Part shown: piece after piece, positions 11,639-24,000 of the stretch
Layout: each line of letters starts with the position of its first letter
Numbering within the stretch: position 1 is the first letter of the stretch
DNA from: Rhytidiadelphus loreus
Lineage: Eukaryota; Streptophyta; Bryopsida; Hypnales; Hylocomiaceae
Assembly: GCA_947034895.1 (NCBI GenBank)
Contig: OX344762.1
Coordinates: 11,661,501 to 11,725,500 of the forward strand
Length of the DNA stretch: 64,000 nt
Direction: 5' to 3'
The notes under the pieces: generated by a model
What the model was told of the DNA's origin: nothing
Database searches by the model: none
Seen by the model: only the letters and a program-made list of their open reading frames with translations
Made by a program: the position numbers and the translations under genes

Positions 11639-12602
11639 TTAACCCCTGAATGATTGTCCAAACAACGTTTTTTTGGCAACATAGCGATTTTGGGCAGCTC
11701 ACTACAGACGGAACTTTTCTTTTTCACACAATATGGGGACGAGGAGTAGCTTTAAGGCCCAAAAAATTTCATAACTTTTGACTACATGGTTCAAAAGTTA
11801 TTGCATGATATGAAATTTTCAGTGTTTAGTAGGCAACCCAGGCAGCCCGGGCTAGGAAAAAAACTTCTTTGAAAATCACTTTTAAAAAAGATAAAAATTC
11901 GAAATTGATTCTTTAGATTTTTATATATGTGGTAAGCTTTGAATCATTCCATTTTGATTAATGAGATGAAAGTTATGAGGAATTTTAGTTTGGGTTAGTT
12001 TGTGGGTAGTAATGGAATCTCTACTCTAAAATAAACTTTGAAGTCCTTTATTTAACTCTATTTTAAATTTTTTTGGAAAAAATAAAAACATTAGGTGTAT
12101 ATTGTTTATTAAAACATTACAACCATTGGCAGGGATTGGCATTTTTCAATTCTATAAATAAATTGTTAACAATTTACTATTTTTAAACATTCTCTACTTC
12201 TTTCTACTTACTATTTTTTTCCTATATGTTGTACAATTTCAAATGATCTAAAAATTTTCAAGGATGTAGCCAACCTAGTAGCCAACTTGACTTGAGGAAT
12301 GAATCCAAAGAGTGACCACCATTTTGGACATTTTTTCATACAAATGTGACCTTGTGAAGTGCAGTTGCTTGTATTTTCATACGGCCCCCAAAGGATTTTT
12401 GTCACTTCAAATGTTAATATCTTGCAATCTACATGGTGGAAAATTCTGAAATTTTTTCCACATCTTCTCTAACTATTTTACAACAAGATCCTATGGTTAC
12501 ATTTGTCAAGAAATGTTTTTCATCTAAAATTTGGTGCTTGTAAATGCAAGGGCAGTTTTAGAGTAGTTTTGGTGAACATAGTCTCTGGCGTTTAGGGGTT
12601 AA
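11639..12602 (+). mobile_element. Family E TTAA-type MITE, copy E1 (complete)
   Basis: 964 bp bounded by TTAA at 11,639-11,642 and 12,599-12,602. Left end TTAACCCCTGAATGATTG; reverse complement of right end TTAACCCCTAAACGCC, so the outer nine bases are identical and the rest diverged. It is homologous along its length to E2 (51,560-52,470, opposite orientation). It is absent from the paralogous host repeat at 57.7 kb, where the equivalent site reads cctaaaaatgatatt against CCTTAAATGATATT here. No credible ORF. Confidence 0.87.
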
Positions 12603-12840
12603 ATGATATTTTTGTAGTATTAGTAAGTGAAAATCATGAATATTGAAAATAAAAAATAGATTTTTCAGATGCTATATATAATTTCTATGATTTTTCGAAG
12701 TGACAGCTCCTTAGACCATTGTAACTGACATATGTGGCCCCTAAACAAAAATCTGCAAAAATCAATAGTTAGCAAATGAGAGTTAAATATGTGTCCTTCA
12801 AATGCATCATTGAATCAGAGGTAAGTATTTGAAAGACACA

Positions 12841-13817
12841 TTAACCCCTCACCGCCTAAGGTCGAAATGGGTTCAAAAACATCATTGCTTTTGAAGTGCT
12901 ATAAATTTAAATGTCACTGAGGTATAGAAATCCCAACCGTACAATCTTGTAGTGAACATGTTGGAGATGACATAGATAAAATTTGGAGTCATTTGACCGT
13001 ATAGATTGAAAGATTATAATGTTTTAGTGGTGAAAAAAGATGCTGAAATTTTCCTAAAAACACATTTAGAGGTGAAATTCGATTTCTAAACTTACTCAAA
13101 TGAAAAAACTTAAAATTATAAAGTGATTTAGAATCATCATACAACCACATTGGTCAAAAAAGATTACATTGAATTGACTCAACTTGTTTGCAAAATAGTT
13201 TTGAAATGTCAAAAAATAACAAGAAAAGTTGCAGAAAACACCATGTAATATTGAACCTCCTTCTACTAAAATGCATCTCAGTCACTCATAACTACTTGGA
13301 TTCATATGAAATTTTAGCCACACAAACTAGACTAATATGCTCAACTTTTTCAACAAATTTTATTGGAAATGGACACTGTATGGAGAAGAAACAAGCCGTC
13401 AAAGTTCACTATAATCCAAAAATGTCTGGATTTTAAATTTCGAATTGCTCCCAAACATTCAAAGAAGCTTGGATTGACATGAAAATTTTACCACAATAAC
13501 TAGGCTGAAAGGAAAACATAACCCAACAAGTTTTATTGAAAACAAACATTTGACAAAGTAGATATAAGCCCCCAAAGTTTCAGCCATCAAATGCAGTTTG
13601 GTGAACTCAAATTGAACCTGTGAAATTTGATTGGCTTCCAGAATCTTGATTCATCTTTTATTGAATTGAAAATTTACCATACAAACTAGAAGACGGAGCG
13701 CAACTTTCCCAACAAGTTTTATTAAATTTGGACATGAGATGCAAAAGTTACAGCTGTTTCAATTTGACTAAAAACTATGTGAGACACATTTCGTCCCCTC
13801 CGGCGGTGAGGGGTTAA
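12841..13817 (+). mobile_element. Family A TTAA-type MITE, copy A3 (complete reference copy)
   Basis: 977 bp bounded by TTAA on both sides. Left end TTAACCCCTCACCGCC; right end GGCGGTGAGGGGTTAA: a perfect 16-base inverted repeat. The paralogous repeat at 57,497-57,500 has a single TTAA at this exact position with matching flanks (gacacaTTAAc), showing that the insertion duplicated TTAA. Four other copies occur in this window. The conserved body is non-coding, with recurring blocks such as 'ttgcttttgaagtg' and 'acacaaactaga'. Confidence 0.92.
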
Positions 13818-14289
13818 CAAAAGTCTAGGGACACATTAAGAGGCAGTCTAGGGTATATGAATAGGAACAAGGATGCTTTTGGGTACATTCACCTTATTTG
13901 TGGCACGGAGAAGGTTGAGGAAAAATATTTCTAGTGCTGAGAAATAGATTTAAGAAGGATTTCATAATTTTTGGCATTTTATCCCTCAAAAAAATTTACC
14001 ATGGACATTTTCAATAAATATTTTGTTTGTCCCATTCTCAATCTATAAACAAACCAATTTCCAACCAGAGTCTAGTTACAAAACCGATGTAGGTAATCAA
14101 TATGGCTTTCAATGTACATATTGTAATTGTTGTATGCTTTCAATGTAGACCTCCTAGACATTTTTGTTGCTCTTGCTTGCCATATTGTAAATGAGTTGTC
14201 ACCTACAACAAAAATGATTGGAAGTTCAATAGCCTAAGCTATGAGAATGGGATGCTAGTTGAAATGGGTCGTATCCATTAATAAATGTT

Positions 14290-14560
14290 TCTCTAAGGTT
14301 ACAACACTTAAGGTACAAGTAAAATAAAATTATACATTGTTTTCTAAATTTTTTAATTCATAAAAACTTTGAAATACAATATCTTTTACATTGTGAGTTG
14401 GAACACTACGATACAAAGCCCATGCACCCTTCCTTGCAAATAACTTTCTAACAATACCAAGAACATGCCTGAGGGATGTATGGTTCTAGAGACTTCACCG
14501 TAACAAATCAAATGGCCCAACTTAAGATATAGATTCCCAATAGAGTGTAGGTGAATTGTC
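14290..14560 (+). repeat. Dispersed repeat C, copy C1
   Basis: Shares with the copies at 15,727 and 32,975 the ordered blocks 'taattttttaattcataaaaac', 'tacaaagcccatgcaccc', 'aactttctaacaatacc' and 'gagggatgtat'. Its termini and class are unknown; no ORF. Confidence 0.6.
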
Positions 14561-15726
14561 TCTTTCAAAATTCCTTTCTAATGCCAAATCTAAATACATT
14601 GACCAATCAAATGCTTGTTTGGGGGGCATGATTCTAAACCCATCCAACAAAGTGGGCCATGTAAGGTGAAATTATTCCTAGAAAAAATACAAGAATTTTT
14701 TATTTGTCATACATAATAAAATTTGCAAATTTTGAATTCATATTTGTAATTAGAGGCCCCAAAATAGCTAGAAGAAGCAAGAAAAGAAGTGAAGAATTAT
14801 AGAATTAACATAGCCTATAGTAGGGGGGGCTTTCTTTTTACAGTTATCCTACAAAACACAAAATCCACCTTACAAGAAACATTTTGTAGGATGGGTTTAG
14901 CGTCCTACATTTTAGAATGGTGTTTAGGCACTCTTGAGGGTCATTTTAGAAGGTCAGTTATAGGTATCAATTCAACTTTATAGTTCATAACTTCTTTTTG
15001 AAGATATGTGTAGTAGGGTACAATAATCTTACAAATGATCTATTGTGCCATTCAAAGATAATATAGAATATAATTGGCACTTTTGTTTAGTATAATTATC
15101 ATTCAATTCATAGGCAATTCCTATCAAGCATACCAAATTTTAGTTTCCAAAAAGCAAAATTCCAGTTTTGGTGAATTGTTTCATTTAATATTTGCAATTT
15201 AAAATGATAATTGATTGAAAAACATTAGTGGTGATTGTTTTTTAATTCAATTGCATAGATATGTAGGAGACATCCATACACACATCTTTTATATTAAGAA
15301 ACACCCCATCAAGTAACAAAAATATGATCTATGAAGAGGTCAATGTGAAATGTCTACCTAACTTTGTAAAATAAATATCTTTGTATTTTAATTATCCCTA
15401 GGACAAGTCTACTAGTGATGAATTTTGGGGTTGAAATGAGACTAAATTTGCCTTTTTAGATGTTGAGATGAACAAGTTAATGAAATTTTACTTGAAGATG
15501 TAGAAGTAAAGCAGAGAGAGGAGTGGTTAGAGCAGTGCTTTTCACTACAAGAATTTGCCTAATATTAATATTCTTACAATTCAAATATTACAATTTTTAC
15601 AACTAATATTAATATTTTCATATGGGAACCTCCTTTATGAACCAAAATACAAATTTTTCAACACATGGAGTTGATTTGACTTTAGGTTTCTAGAAGTAGA
15701 TTGATGATTTCAGTAGCAAGTTTAAG

Positions 15727-15960
15727 AAGTACTAGTGTGCCTTGTGTTATTGTTACAACCAAAATAAAAGTAAAAGTAATTTTCTAATTTTTTAATTCTT
15801 AAAAACTTTGACATTCAATAACTTTCATACAGTAGGTCCAAATGTCACAAATCAAAGTCCGTGCACCCCTCCTTGTAAAGAGCTTTCCAACAATACCAAG
15901 AATGCATTTAGGGGATATATAGTTCTAAAGATCTCACTATAACAAACAAAATAAACTAAC
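15727..15960 (+). repeat. Dispersed repeat C, copy C2
   Basis: Begins near 'actagtgtgccttgtg', a block also present at the start of copy C3 (32,975). It then follows the same order as C1 and C3 (ttttctaattttttaattc, caataactttca, gtgcacccctcctt, gagctttcca). Non-coding. Confidence 0.65.
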
Positions 15961-16780
15961 TAACTAACTTAAAATATAAATAGCATGTTTTTTGATAACT
16001 TATTGGTATGTAGGGATAAATTACATAGTAAATTTTTTTTGCAAGTGTGGAAACTTCCTTTTGGAAGTAAGTACTTATAATAAAAACTTTTGTAAATTTG
16101 AGTGTTTTTAGTGTATTTGAATCTGAAAATACAATTAAAATTTTCTTTGTAAATATTGGATTTTATCCTTTTTTTTCTTTTCAATTTGAATGTGTAAACT
16201 TTTGTATTATCAAGTTTGGGTTGTTTAGTGTTTTCAAGTTTACTTTAATTTGTATTGATGCATATTGAATTTGAGTTTGTAAATTTACATTAAGATGACC
16301 AGAGTTTGAGCAATAATCGCACTACTTAATATTTAGTTAAAAGATAAAGAAAGTAGAAGTAACGATAATGAATTGAATAGATGAACAAAAATGCCAATGG
16401 ATGAAAAAGGCATAATACCAATGTTATTTGGGCAAAGCCAAGTAATGTGCCTAAAAACCCTAATTGTGCCAGATACTTTACCCACAAAATGAATGTGAAA
16501 TTTGCTAGTGCTGGTCTTTGGAATAATTGGCTGAGAAAATGAACAATGCATTTCTTGGCAGTAGCCTGAGTGTAGTGCCTGCAAGTGCAAGGTTGCGTAT
16601 AAGGTAACAGGTCCATAAATCGACCATTTAAGAGCTGGGGAGGTTAAACTTCTTGAAATATTTTTCAGTAAATTATCCTTGAAAGACAAGTGGAATTGGC
16701 ATCTAACCCAAGTTGTTTCATATGTTTTGGAGCTTTCTTGAATTAGTTATGAGTTTTTGAAGTTCAAATGTAGTAGGCTC

Positions 16781-16883
16781 TAAAATCGGCCACCTCCTGA
16801 AATGTACACCATTTGTACATTGCTGATACCATGTAAAAAAAACATGTACAAATAGTGTACATTTCAGGAAGTGGGCGGTTTTA
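16781..16883. mobile_element. 103-bp foldback (hairpin) element
   Basis: Arms of about 45 nt: left TAAAATCGGCCACCTCCTGA, and the reverse complement of the right arm TAAAACCGCCCACTTCCTGA. Both continue into aatgtacac(c/t)atttgtacat around a short loop. Such compact inverted repeats are typical of foldback MITEs, and a transcript would form a long hairpin. No target duplication longer than TA can be claimed. Confidence 0.7.
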
Positions 16884-17650
16884 TAGTTTGAGTGCTTTAT
16901 GGACTTGTTACCTTAGAACAATCATTGAGATTGAGGGAATTTTGGAAGAAAAAAAGAAAAAAAGACCGATGAGATGGACAAAACTCGATGAGGAATGCCT
17001 AATTTTTGTTAGAATTCCAAACAATAAGAAGTGATTACTTGATGTAAACACCCATCTAGAAATGGATGAAATATGTGATCAATGAATGAAAAATATGTAA
17101 TCATGGATTTCATGCGTAAAGGAGGAGATTATGGGAAATAATTTGCTCACCTTTTGAATGGGATGATTCTTGATGGGGGCTTGGACATGGGTTTACGTAT
17201 AGGGCAATCACCAATGCACAAGGAATTTTGAAAATAATCACGCTAACAAAAATTCCTTGTCAACCTAATTATTTTTAGAATTCCCAACAACAAGAAGATT
17301 ACTTGATATAAACACCAATTTAGAAATGGATGAAATATGTGATTGATGAATGAAAAATCTGTAAACATCAATTACACAGATTTCACAAGCCAGAAAAAGA
17401 ATATGGGAAATAATTCTCCCGCAAAATGAACGAGACATTTTTTGGCAAGGGATTGCCCCCTTTATTGCCCTGTTTTTTACCCTTGAAGAAAACACCAATT
17501 TTATTTATTTTCCATCCATGATAAAATTTTCAAATCCTGAATTCATAATTGCAATTAGAGGCCCCAAATTTTCTAGGCAAGGATCACAAAATTTAAGCGG
17601 CACAAAGTAGGGGGCATTTTTTACATTTTTACCCTTGGCTGGGGCAATAA

Positions 17651-18089
17651 GGTGGTCAATCCTCCCTGGGATTGCGCTCGAAGGATGATAAAATCATCCG
17701 AAATACATCAGTCATCCAGTATTATTCATCCACAAGGTTGGCCGTTGGGCGCCACCAGATTCAAAAATATGGAGGGAGCCTCTGCCTTCGGAGCCCAGCG
17801 AGCGGGGCTTGCTCCTAATATTTTGCAATCTCTTGCGATCAATTCCTTGCTTGGGAGATGTTGAATGTGCGGGCGTAGCCATGGTTGGGGCTGAGGAGAA
17901 GGCCCCGTTGCATGCCACTGCCGTTGTTTTCCTCTTCTCATTCTCAGTGGCCCATGCCAATCCCCCCTCTGAAATGAAAATGGGACTAGTCGCGCTTTCG
18001 ATCTCCCAAATTTGTTGCTGGAAATTAGGTTTTAGGATTGTGATCTGACGGAAGGTTTGATGTAGAAGTGGTTGAGGTGAGAGAGGGTG
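17651..18089 (+). promoter_or_regulatory. 5' region of separase (promoter/5' UTR)
   Basis: GC content rises sharply from about 17,650, as at the other gene starts here, so this is probably promoter plus 5' UTR. A short ATG ORF (17,770-17,864, MEGASAFGAQRAG…) would be an upstream ORF if it is transcribed. No specific factor site or TATA box can be defended. Confidence 0.4.
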
Positions 18090-21000
18090 ATGGCGTTGAA
18101 GGAGGTCCGGGGTTCGGACGGGAAGGCTGCGCAGGGGAAGGCGCGGAAGGATTTGCAGGGGAAGAAGGCACCGGGTGCAGGAATTGACAATGGCGAGGCG
18201 CTTTTGGAGGTAGTGCTTGGGGAGGATGTGACGGGATTGAGCGATCGGCTGAAGGTGTTTGTGGCCCCGCTCCAGGCGATTAGAGGGAAGGAGAAATTGT
18301 CCCGGACGGAGTTGCACAAGATTGCGAAGCAGTTTGTGCCGTTTCTGGTGCGGATTTTGAAGCTCTGTTTTGTGAATGCGGCCAATGTGCCATCCGGGGA
18401 GGCGCAGGGCAGAGGTGACGAGGTCTTCGCGGCCGTTGAGATTGCGCTTGATGGCCTGGATTCGTTGCGGTCGTTTATCGTGGGCTTTCCTTTCGAAATT
18501 GAGATGCAAAGATGTTCGTTTGTGCGGCGCCTGCTGGCCTGGCGACGAAATTCGGCGGCCTTGGTGCAATGCAGGAAGAATTTTAGCAGCTTGTGCCTCA
18601 ATTTCGGTGCTTTTGTCGAGAAGGGTTCTTGCAAACAGGTGATCTTTCACTGCAATTCTGATGTTATTTTTACAGTTTCTTGGGGACAAGTGTGATTTGG
18701 GGATCAATTCAATTCACTTCTTAAGTGTAGTATTTTTTATCTCTAGTTTTCAGTGACTCACCGGTGAGAGATCGTCCGGGACCTGTCAGTTTGCATTATT
18801 TGTCAACTAGATGTTTGTACGATACTGTTGGTGGTTTCAATTTTCTGTATATTTGTCTTCTTTGTCTTTCCTCTTGTTCAACTGCAATTTCTCTTCGGTT
18901 TGATCTTCAGCGGGAGCGTCTTTTGTGTGTTTTGGTAGAGGTAATTTTATTGTATCCGCGAGGTAATGTAAACAACAAGAGCCTTAGTTGATTGTAGATG
19001 ATTCAATTAGAAAATTGGAGCTAAAAATCATGTGACTAAGAAATTTCATTGCGAATAGTGATCTTCCTCCTTGTTGCAGACTTCATGTTTCCATTTTAGG
19101 TTTACTGCTCCAGCTGGTGATCCGTTCTGGGAAGAATCTTGTGGTCATTCGATCTTTCTCACAACATTGGAGTACTTATGATAAATGCAGATACTAGCTG
19201 GAGCAGTGAAAGGTCAGAAGTGTGCTGTTGCAGTTGTGACTGAGAGAAAGGGGACGGGGCAGACTTCTGTGCTTCCTAACCCTCAGGATGTGGAGCTCTC
19301 ACCCGAGCTTGCGGCCTTGGTTTCCGGAATTGTGACTGACCTCATATGGTGTACTGGTGAAAGTGCTCCTACCTCCGCAGAGAGTTATCACGAACTCCTG
19401 TCCCTTCCTCGACTGCTAGAGCCTTGGTTGATGGCACTGGATGCTGACGCTGCTGGGAAACAGAAAGATACCTTATATAAAGGTCTTTACAAGTGTGTGT
19501 CAGTTTTGGTGGCAAACCCCTCTCATTACGGCGATCACCTAGTGCGTGAATTTTCAATGCTTACGCTTAAATATTGTGCTGCTTCATCTTCATGGAAGCA
19601 GTATTTCAAGGTAAAGAAAGCTTCTTCTGCATGGCGACATGCATGTCTTGATCATTCGTCTTTTCTTCTTCGCACGCTGTATCATGCTTGTAAACCGAGC
19701 TTTCCGGTTGTGTTGGATGTACTGACATAGATGGTCAGGAATTTTTCAAATTAAACTCGTACATTCTGCAAGCAGTAGTTTACTCTCATTCTATGCGCAA
19801 CTCTTGTGCCTCTGCCAATTCAGATTATTTCTTGTTCAATTTGCTATGCTTCAGTTTCTGAAGATAATTCTAGGAACGATTTTGACAAACGTCTTGACGT
19901 ACAGGTTGCGTTCAAGATTTCTCACTCCTTGAGGTACCGCGGCGCGGACTGTATCCGCCTTGGCTTGGACTTGAGTCAGGCTGCCATGAAAACCAGCCAT
20001 GACAATATTGAGCTTCAAAGTTTATGGGTCGAAACTGATATGTTAGAGCTCGTGGATTGCTATGCATGGCTTTGTCAAGCAGGAAAGTGTTCTGTGGAAG
20101 GCTGGGCCTACTTATGTGATCTCGTTTATCATGTCAAAAGGTCATTTCCTACTATTGCCGCTATTATAGGATTCTACATCATTGGGTTGAAATTTTGTAG
20201 CGACATACTGGATCTTGACACGGCTTGTCACGATTTTCTTCGTGACGGAGCTGCAATTATGGAGAGTTGCCTGTTGCCAGAGATAGAAGAGGACAGGAGA
20301 AAGTATACCTTCAATTTACTAAAAGCTTTTGAGATGGTCAAGAAACATTCAGCGAAGTATGTACAGGGTGCATGGGGATCTTCAATTACTGATTGGAAGG
20401 CTGTCACAGCAGTTTCTGAGACAGTCACTTTTAATTCCACTTTGAGAAGAGTCCTACATCTTTGGTATTTGTTGCTAAGTAGAGCCTCGGACTTCAGGAA
20501 GTTGACTCGTGGAGAAGACAGCATTATGAAACAAGGTTGGAGTCTGGCTTCAGCCCCTTTAGTGTCACTTCTTCGACTATCCTTAATGTCGCTGCAAGGA
20601 GTACAAGACTGTGCAACCTGTATGGATGATCTGCTGAAAAGGGGCAACATGCCGGTCGATGAACTACGATGGATTATGGCTTCTGCATCGAACATGGGGA
20701 TTCAAATTTATAGTAGCAAGGATTATGAATCTGCTTGCTACCCTTTAAAAGTCGCCTACAATGCTGCATGGACAAGGGTTGAAGTGACCATGGTGAAGAG
20801 TTATTCAGCACCAGCTGATAATCAAATCAATGATTTCATATTGGATAGCTGTGTCAAATGTGTAAAGCTTGCAGATTCTCTCAAGCGCAGCGGGAAGATG
20901 CAAGCAGGTTTCGATGTGTTGAGTGATGGGCTATTGCGCTGGGCAAGAATTCATTCATCATTGCAGCCACATTCTACTACTGCTCCCAGTTCCCTTGTGC

Positions 21001-24000
21001 ACATATGGGTCAGAACACTATATACTGGGGATTCTGCAGTCCGTAAGTGTTTTACTCAAGATTATATATGCCTGTACAGTTTTTTAAACACTAAATGTCA
21101 AGCCTTGCACCTGCGTACTATAGGTGTCCTACTGGAAGAGGAGCTCGTAGTTCTCCATGATTTGGAAGACCAGGGATTGGATAATATGCAATCGGTAAAG
21201 GAGCAGAATTTGCAAAGTCTTCTCGATAATGTGTACGTGGAGGATGAATTTCCAGTCGAACGATGTAGGATTCTCTTGGAGAAAGGGAGGTTGGCCCGTT
21301 TGAGGGGTATCTACGATGTCACATCCTTTTCCGAAGTCGTCACTGTCTTATCCAAGACTCTGAAGGAGGTGCTGGAGAAAGCTGCGAGTGAAACACAAAT
21401 TGCAGGCGTTGAAAATCAATTGGCAATGGCGTACTGTGCGCAAGCCTTCTGTGCGTATGAATTAAACCCAGCTGGACAGGAGTATCTGCAAAGTATCTTT
21501 TCAGCTCTCTCTGTCTGGGAAGATTCAGCAAGAGCGGGTCGGACCTGGATTGGCCTGGACGCAAATGGAGATGCTCGGATGCTTGGTCAGACTGCCTGTT
21601 GTGGACTTTCATTGCTACGTCTACTTCTCAGTGTAAATGATCTACTGGCATTGAAAGGCTATTTCCTTGTCCAGGTTAGGGTCCAGCAACTGATAGTGTC
21701 CTTTCTCTCTTCAACGCGTACGGATTCGAGTCCTAAGCTTTTTGCATCCTTGTGGGCGAACACACGTTTTAGTCATATATTATGTCTCGCGCCGTATCCT
21801 TCCGGCTTCTTCGCCTCATTAACACAAAAACTAGGAGTCGCTGGTAACTCTTTGCAATTTTGGGAGGATTGTGCACTTCTGTGTCCAGGCACTTCTCTAA
21901 GTGCTCAATTGCGGTTCATGCATCCAAATTTTCTGAATGAGGGATATGATACGAAAGCAGAAGGTTGCCGGGCGTTCGAGACTGTAGAGCGAACTGCTGT
22001 ATCTATACTTCGGACCAGCCCAAAATCATCTGGAGATGTATTCAAGCTGGCAGTTCTCTTCCATATTCTGGCGGAGTATGCATTGGATGAAGGGAAGCTG
22101 GGAGTGGCATGCAAATATGCTAAGGAGGCATTGAATCTGAGACTTCGGCTTGTGTGGGAGTACAGGAGGGGTGCTCCCACTGAGTCCGATAGTACCGAAA
22201 CGGAACCTGCAGGTCAGAGCAAGAAACAAGCAGGCAGGCTTCACATTTCGGACTCGGTTGCTGCCCGTGCGTGGCCTAAACTGTCAACACATGCGAAACC
22301 AGTGGACTTTGAGCCAAACCCTTGGCGAGTCTTGGGTGATTATGTTGAAAGTCTTATGCAGATGGGTGTAATCAGTGAAAAAATGGGGGCTGTGGATGAT
22401 GCACTGGCTAACTTTTCTGAGGGCTGCTCTGTCTCTTTGTCTCAGAACTTGCCGTTGGCGCTAGCTGCTTTCAAATCTTGCTTGGGTAGGTTATCAGATC
22501 ATTCTGCTCTACAATCTTTTGTGTTATCATTAAAAAAAATCACAATATGCTGCTTTTCTTTTTCATTTGCGAACTGCACTTTATGTTTGACTATTTAATT
22601 ACCCCCAAACATATCTCATTGTTGTCATTAACGTTCTTATTGAGGCCTTAGTAACTTTCTATTTTGTCTTACATTGCATGTGCTTTATGTTATTGCATTG
22701 TGTCTTGTATTGTCAGTTGACGTTTTTCTCTGGAATGATGACTTTCTAGCAGTTCTCAAGGTTAAAATGTTCTGACGATGGCCATTGCAGGCGAGGTACG
22801 ACGCAAACGACACCAGTGGGAAGCAGCACAAAACGATCTTCTTCATGCCAAGGAGGCGTATGAGAACTTAGAGAGTGCATTGGTATGCAGCTGCTGCTGC
22901 CTTACTGGAAGGGCTGTTATATCTCTCAGGCTTGGTGACTTAGCACGACGGTACAAACAAGGTGAATGTCCTGCACTTGACGGAGTAATACATCATCGTG
23001 ATGCCTTGCCGTTCTACGTTGCTGCTCAGGAATCGCTTACTGCCGTTTTGAACAAAGTCAACGAGGGCTGCGGGTGTACTGCCTGCATATATCCTGGACA
23101 TACTGAGATTGACAACGATAAGATGCCCTTATCAAGGATGCCTGCCACGGTCGGGAGTAAAACCGTCACGGAGTCCCAGAATCACAATCTGACCTGCATT
23201 GACTCCAGGCCAGAATCAATCGTGGTGGATTTGACAGCTACTTTTTCGAATTTGAATCTGAAACAGACTGAAGGAAAAAATGACGATATTAAAGTACCAG
23301 TTGTGAGAAAAAGTAGGCGGAAGCCTAGTAATGACACTGACCCCATTCAGCCAAAGAAGATGGAGAAGCGTTCAACCAGGAGTGCCAAACTTAAAACTCA
23401 GGATACTGACAAAATGCAACATGATGCATCATCGGAAGTTGCACCTGTGGTGAAATCGGCAAATGCAGGGAAAGTCGTCAGAAAGAGAACGGTGTTAAAA
23501 AGGTCTAAGGTAGAGACTCAAGAGATCATCGTCATCGGCGATGACCCAATTGCGGACTCCAAGCAAGATGAAGTAGCTACCGTTGAGCTGGATAGACAAG
23601 TTTCATGCGCCCCGTCGACTTCTGGCAAGAAGGTGCCAATGTCCTGTGTTAGAGAAGCTTCCCTTTCTTCCATTGATAAGTGGACAGCATACAAGTGGGT
23701 AAAGCATTGCCACCAACAGCTGTCTCGAGTAATTTTGCAGATTGGAAAGTTTCATGTAGAACTGGGAGATCTTGACAATGCGGTGGAGATATTTGAGCCT
23801 GCTTCGTATTTACTTGGTATTCAGGCAGGCCTGCTAAATCCGTGTACAGATTATGCGTCCTATTCCTTTACAGGCCTAAGCAAAAGCTTCTATCCTTTGG
23901 AGGAGGCTGCACACTTTTATCATAAGAGTCTTCTCCAACTACGAAAGATTCAGTCGAATGGAAGCGAGGGCATTCACGTGGAGTTTGTCCTGCCAATGAA

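Larger units (their letters stand above)
11590..13880 (+). repeat. Host repeat G1 split by two MITEs (E1 and A3)
   Basis: Three pieces (about 11,590-11,638, 12,603-12,840 and 13,818-13,880) align in order with the reverse complement of one continuous repeat at 57,425-57,805. Shared blocks include 'caatataagcaattca', 'gttggagacaccttttcc', 'gtgaaaatcatgaatatt' and 'acattaagaggcagtct'. The two gaps correspond exactly to elements E1 and A3. The nature of the host repeat itself is unknown and no termini could be fixed. Confidence 0.85.
13881..17650. other. Gene-free AT-rich intergenic DNA
   Basis: No gene could be supported. The stretch holds two copies of dispersed repeat C and a 103-bp hairpin, listed separately. 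A 118-codon minus-strand ORF at 16,333-16,689 has no recognisable domain and overlaps another comparable ORF in a second frame, so it is not called. Short near-duplicates of 'taaacacc(c/a)a…tagaaatggatgaaatatgtgat' at about 17,045 and 17,305 show a local direct duplication. Confidence 0.55.

Noticed and set aside
16333..16689. 118-codon and overlapping 96-codon ORFs on the minus strand
   Set aside because: Two frames are open over the same AT-rich stretch, neither shows a motif or splice continuation, and composition is typical of translated AT-rich DNA.
17712..18707. 331-codon minus-strand ORF opposite separase exon 1
   Set aside because: It is the antisense shadow of GC-rich separase coding and 5' sequence; its composition is Arg/Leu/His/Pro-rich with no domain, and the plus-strand exon is in phase with the rest of separase.
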